Positions 60,424-64,000 of a DNA stretch of 64,000 bases are shown one piece after another. The translations under genes and the position numbers were made by a program. The stretch comes from Pyrenula massariospora (lineage: Eukaryota > Ascomycota > Eurotiomycetes > Pyrenulales > Pyrenulaceae). Within the stretch, counting starts at the first letter, position 1. The number at the start of each line of letters is the position of its first letter. The notes under the pieces were generated by a model. It had not been told where the DNA came from. It saw nothing but the letters and a program-made list of their open reading frames with translations, and made no database searches. The stretch spans positions 434,001 through 498,000 of the forward strand of contig JAGFMI010000024.1 in assembly GCA_021030905.1 (NCBI GenBank). Reading direction: 5' to 3'.

Positions 60424-60885
60424 ATGCTATCCCTTCTCAAGATCACCGTTGTCTCCTCCCTACTCGCCCCTCTCGCCTTTGCTGCTCCCCAACCTCAGTC
60501 CAAGAACCCTCTCTATCCTCGCCAAGCCGTCCCCGACTTCGACCTCGGCTACTTCGGCTTCCCCCATGGTAACGCCTTCGTCGCCTGGCCCACAAGCACG
60601 ACCCTCGTCGACGCCTGCAAGAGCCACACCTCCATCCGCTTTGCCAACACGCTGCCCGCCAGCGATCCCATCTGCGGCACCCCATTCCGCCTCGGCGACA
60701 CGAGAAACCTCACGCTGGCATGCGGACCCCCTCCTCCCGGCAAGACGGAGAACGACAACGTGATTGGGGTTGTTGATGAAGCCAGCGGTACGACGATCCA
60801 GTCTTGCTCGCCAGTGCCTAGCCCGGAGACGGTCACGTGCGGCGCGAATACTTTGACGAGGGATTTCCACTGCCAAAGCACTTGA
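60424..60885 (+). CDS. Small secreted protein with six cysteines, effector-like
   Basis: Single exon, 153 residues. A signal peptide (MLSLLKITVVSSLLAPLAFA) is followed by a short Pro/Gln-rich segment and a likely processing region LYPRQ, then the mature domain with six Cys (ACK, PICG, LACG, SCS, TCG, HCQ), which could form three disulfides, and one N-x-T site. The size, secretion signal and even cysteine number fit the definition of a candidate effector or secreted cell-wall protein. No family recognised; function unknown. The in-frame codons upstream of 60424 contain no ATG. Confidence 0.8.
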   Translation: MLSLLKITVVSSLLAPLAFAAPQPQSKNPLYPRQAVPDFDLGYFGFPHGNAFVAWPTSTTLVDACKSHTSIRFANTLPASDPICGTPFRLGDTRNLTLACGPPPPGKTENDNVIGVVDEASGTTIQSCSPVPSPETVTCGANTLTRDFHCQST

Positions 60886-61819
60886 TCGTGAAAGCGAAAG
60901 CATAGCTTTGGTCAAACAAGAACTTTTGTCCGGGGTATTAATGGCTAGCAGAAATAGACTGGAGGCATCTGGATAGAGTAGGCGTTAACGCATCTTGTCT
61001 CACATTCTTTTGGAATCATTGTAGAACAGTCTGAGATTGCTACTGTCGGCAACAATAGAAATAAAGAGAATAATATTGCTGCTTTCAGAGACCTTCATAC
61101 GATCTCATGGTTACCTAACTTAAATTCACACGGTCTCATGTCGGGAGAATCGCCCTTCCCTTAGAGAAAATTTTTGAAGAAACTAAAAGAATCGTGCTAG
61201 AAGAATGAATTGCTTTACAGGTCTCAACGATGCCAGAGAGATTTCCCGCGAGCCTCGTTGTCATTGAGACAAGCGGGTTTTGCTGGCTCACCGTAATGTC
61301 CGAACAGTGCGGGAAATTCTCGGTTCATATGTGAAGCAGCCGCCTATAAGGACTCTTAATTCCGGAAAGAACTCTTCATCGCAACCCGAACATCGTCCAT
61401 GAAGGCAATCAGTGATCTCCTTGAGCTCGGACAGGATTTATGCGAGAGCGAGAGCGAAGTTCTTATCCAATTAATGGAAAGGTAGTCTACCTTTGAAGAC
61501 ATACTAAAATGACCGAGCAGCACTATCTCCCTTCCCAACAGCATCTCGGTCTGAAACAAAATGGCGAAGCCGTGTTTACGTAGAAATCCCAGACGTGGGA
61601 TCGAATACCCTGCAAGTTCGCGGCTTCAAGGCTCTCTCTGTTCAAGCTTCCCTTTAAAAGGATGTCTGTCACGTCAATCCTAGGTAAGGTCCCAGACTCT
61701 GCCAATTCAAATTTGCTGGTGATATCTGTTATCTATCCTCTACTCTCCCGTCTTAGACTTACTAAAGAGTACGGTACGGTGAGTTTGTTGCGGTTCCCAT
61801 ATCTGTCTACCTTCAAAAT
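60886..61819. other. Intergenic, no gene seen
   Basis: No recognisable coding frame; a TTCGATCC-like T-arm resemblance on the minus strand near 61595-61625 has no matching tRNA body. Confidence 0.6.
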
Positions 61820-62764
61820 ATGACGAATATGATCATTGAGCGGGATGTCCGAATCCAAGCGGACGATGGCATTGTCTTACGAGCAGATATTTTCAGACCA
61901 AGCGATGGAAGACCCGCACCTGTCATAATGACTCTAGGTCCATATGGAAAGGGTGTGCCTTACCAGGTAGGATACAAGCCCCAGTGGGAATGGCTCATGA
62001 AAGCCCACCCCGATATCCTCCCGGGCTCTACGAAATCTTACATGACATGGGAGACTGTGGATCCAGAAACCTGGGTGCCCTGGGATTACGTTTGCATACG
62101 CGTAGATGCACGCGGTGCAGGAAGATCTGAGGGATACTTGGACATTCTGTCGCCTCGCGAGACTAGAGACTATTACAATGCGATTGAGTGGGCTGGTGTC
62201 CAGCCATGGAGCAATGGAAAAGTTGGTCTCTGCGGCATCTCGTACTACGCGATCAATCAATGGGCTGTTGCAGCACTGCAGCCACCACACCTTGCTGCCA
62301 TGATACCATGGGAAGGAGCAGCAGACTTCTACAGAGATTTCGGGCGTCATGGGGGCATTTTCTCTAACGCTTTTCTGCAGACCTGGTATCCCAGGCAGAT
62401 TGTGTCGATCCAACATGGCAATCCGCAGGCCGTCCAAGATCCATGGCTTCAAAAGTCTGCAAGTGGGGCAGATGTAGAAGCGCTGGACGAAAAAGATCTG
62501 TCGACACGTCGCTCCGATCCTGTTCGAGACATTCTCAATCATGAGCTGGATGACGAGTTTTATAAGTCTCGAAGTCCTGATTGGTCAAAAGTGACAGTTC
62601 CTTTCATTAGCGCAGCTAGCTGGGCAGGTTTTGGTCTCCATCCGCGAGGAAATTTTGAAGCTTTTACCCAAGCCGCGTCCAAACAGAAATGGCTTGAATG
62701 TCACCCAGGACGGCACGAGGAGTGGTTCTATCTTAGCAAGCCCATGGAAATGCAGAGGCGATTC

Positions 62765-62796
<32 letters not shown>

Positions 62797-63550
62797 TTGG
62801 GCAGACGAGCCCCCGGTCATCTTGAACCTACGGCGAGCATTCAACGACGTCGATTTTGAAACCCGGAAGGAACATGCATGGCCTCTCCTCAGCACAAAAT
62901 GGACTGGGATGTATCTCTCGGCATCCCCTCCCTCTCTGCTATGGGAGACAACCAAAGACACCAAATCCATCTCATTTGACGCTCTAGCAGAGCCCATAAC
63001 ATTTCTCTCTCCGCCTCTCTCAAACCCCACCGAGCTCACCGGCCCCCTAAGCGCCAAAATCTTTGCCTCTTCCACAACCACGGACATGGACCTCTTCCTC
63101 ACTCTCCAAGCCTTCTCCCCGAACGGCCGCGAAGTCGCCTTCCAAGGCACCGTCGACCCGCACACCCCGCTCGCCCAGGGCTGGCTGCGTGCCTCACACC
63201 GCAAGCTCGACCCCTCCCGCACCCTCCCCCACCGCCCCTACCACGCCCACGACGAGCTTCAACCCCTCACGCCGGGCAAGGTGTACGAGCTCGACGTCGA
63301 GATCTGGCCGACCAACGTCCTGCTGCCGGCGGGGTTCCGGCTCGCGCTGCAGGTCGGCGGGAGAGACTTTGAGAGGCCGACACCGCCCGATGTGCCGAAC
63401 GAGGCGTGGGTGTCGAGAGGGTCGGGGCCGTTTCTGCACACGCATCCTGAGGATCGACCGGAGGAGATCTTTGGGGGGAGGACGACGATATACACGGGCG
63501 GTGAAAAGACTGCGTCGTCGCTTCTGTTGCCGATCATTGAGAAATACTGA
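61820..63550 (+). CDS. CocE/NonD-family serine hydrolase (X-Pro dipeptidyl-peptidase-like)
   Basis: Alpha/beta hydrolase acting on esters or acyl-amides, related to cocaine esterase and X-Pro dipeptidyl-peptidase S15. Single exon, 576 residues. The N-terminal block reads DDGIVLRADIFRP and PVIMTLGPYGKG, then VRIDARGAGRSEG-type strand-loop (VRVDARGAGRSEG form here). The nucleophile is S141 in GLCGISYYAIN. A conserved His lies in the segment LECHPGRHEEW, followed by the FFDYFLKG hinge. The C-terminal jelly-roll domain (about residues 380-560) has VYELDVEIWPTNVLLPAGFRL and FLHTHPEDRP, family marks. No signal peptide seen, so probably cytoplasmic. Substrate unknown. Confidence 0.92.
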
Positions 63551-64000
63551 TCTAAAGACTTGGTTCTTAAGAAAACCATTTCGTTATATTGTACATACAT
63601 TCCTTTTGAAAAGTCATGCCATACACCTTCATAAAACTACCATCTATCTCACGGGGCTCCTGCACACTCGCCTCCTGTTCTATATCTTATACTAAATCTC
63701 CAACGAGTAAGCAGTCACTCTTTTAGTCTATCACTCCTAGTATATATCGGAAGTCTTCTTTAGCAGCACAATAAAAATCTTTGAGTACACGGACAGTTAA
63801 AAACCACATTATCACTCCTTTCTACTCCCCATCAACCCAATCACTAGTCTAGTCCAGTACATAGACTACCGTGTCGTGTTGTATAAACCTTCACCCCTCC
63901 CAAAACCCCTTCCCTTCCCGCACAAGCCTCCCCCCCTCCTTCCATCTCATCCACAGCCTAACCTACACCAACCCACATCGCGAAAATAACTTAGAACCAA
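63551..64000. other. Downstream region, no gene seen
   Basis: No coding frame of note before the window edge. Confidence 0.6.

Noticed and set aside
61590-61630. T-arm-like TTCGATCC on the minus strand
   Set aside because: No D-arm or acceptor stem at the right spacing.
1-64000. Transposons, LTR elements, CRISPR arrays and rRNA
   Set aside because: No transposase, reverse transcriptase, terminal repeats or arrays were seen.

Overview
The window is nuclear DNA from a filamentous ascomycete (Pezizomycotina); I cannot fix the class from sequence alone. The evidence is short GT-AG introns (about 42-150 bp) with CTGAC/CTAAC-like branch points. The gene families are also typically fungal: Zn2Cys6 regulator, RTA1, DUF6536, DUF6594, STAND/NACHT NLRs, tyrosinase, GH28, GH89 and a DAL5-type permease. 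Genes lie on both strands, with no operons, no rRNA, no convincing tRNA and no recognisable transposon. Exon boundaries were worked out by hand from splice signals and reading frame.

Layout. 0-1.1 kb: 3' part of a cytochrome P450. 1.6-2.1 kb: decayed NAD-epimerase relic. 2.9-14.8 kb: three large multi-pass membrane proteins of fungal families (DUF6536, and two unnamed) around a secreted alpha-N-acetylglucosaminidase (GH89). 17.4-20.4 kb: NACHT NLR with one in-frame stop. 20.9-23.5 kb: a weak hypothetical and an acidic low-complexity protein. 25.7-30.0 kb: a DAL5-family permease and a Zn2Cys6 factor in tandem. 31.1-34.1 kb: RTA1 protein and a conserved DUF4185-like protein. 35.1-39.2 kb: large Goodbye-NACHT-helical-zinc-finger NLR. 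39.8-41.5 kb: GH28 pectinase. 42.8-44.9 kb: flavin monooxygenase. 45.8-48.6 kb: Gly/Pro/Tyr-rich protein and a DUF6594 membrane protein with two apparent frameshifts. 49.8-54.5 kb: P450 and tyrosinase. 57.0-58.8 kb: four-helix membrane protein with an internal repeat. 60.4 kb: small secreted cysteine-containing protein. 61.8-63.6 kb: CocE/NonD-type hydrolase.

How it fits together. This is an accessory-rich neighbourhood: secreted carbohydrate and protein-like effectors, nutrient uptake with a neighbouring regulator, NLR-type self/non-self sensors, and oxidative enzymes (monooxygenase, P450, tyrosinase) without a PKS, NRPS or terpene backbone enzyme. Several host genes look lightly damaged (in-frame stop, frameshifts), consistent with allelic decay or consensus errors.

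The most unexpected signal is compositional. In many genes the coding strand is C-rich through the body and flips to G-rich over roughly the last 150-400 nt before the stop, while the two NLR genes do not show it.
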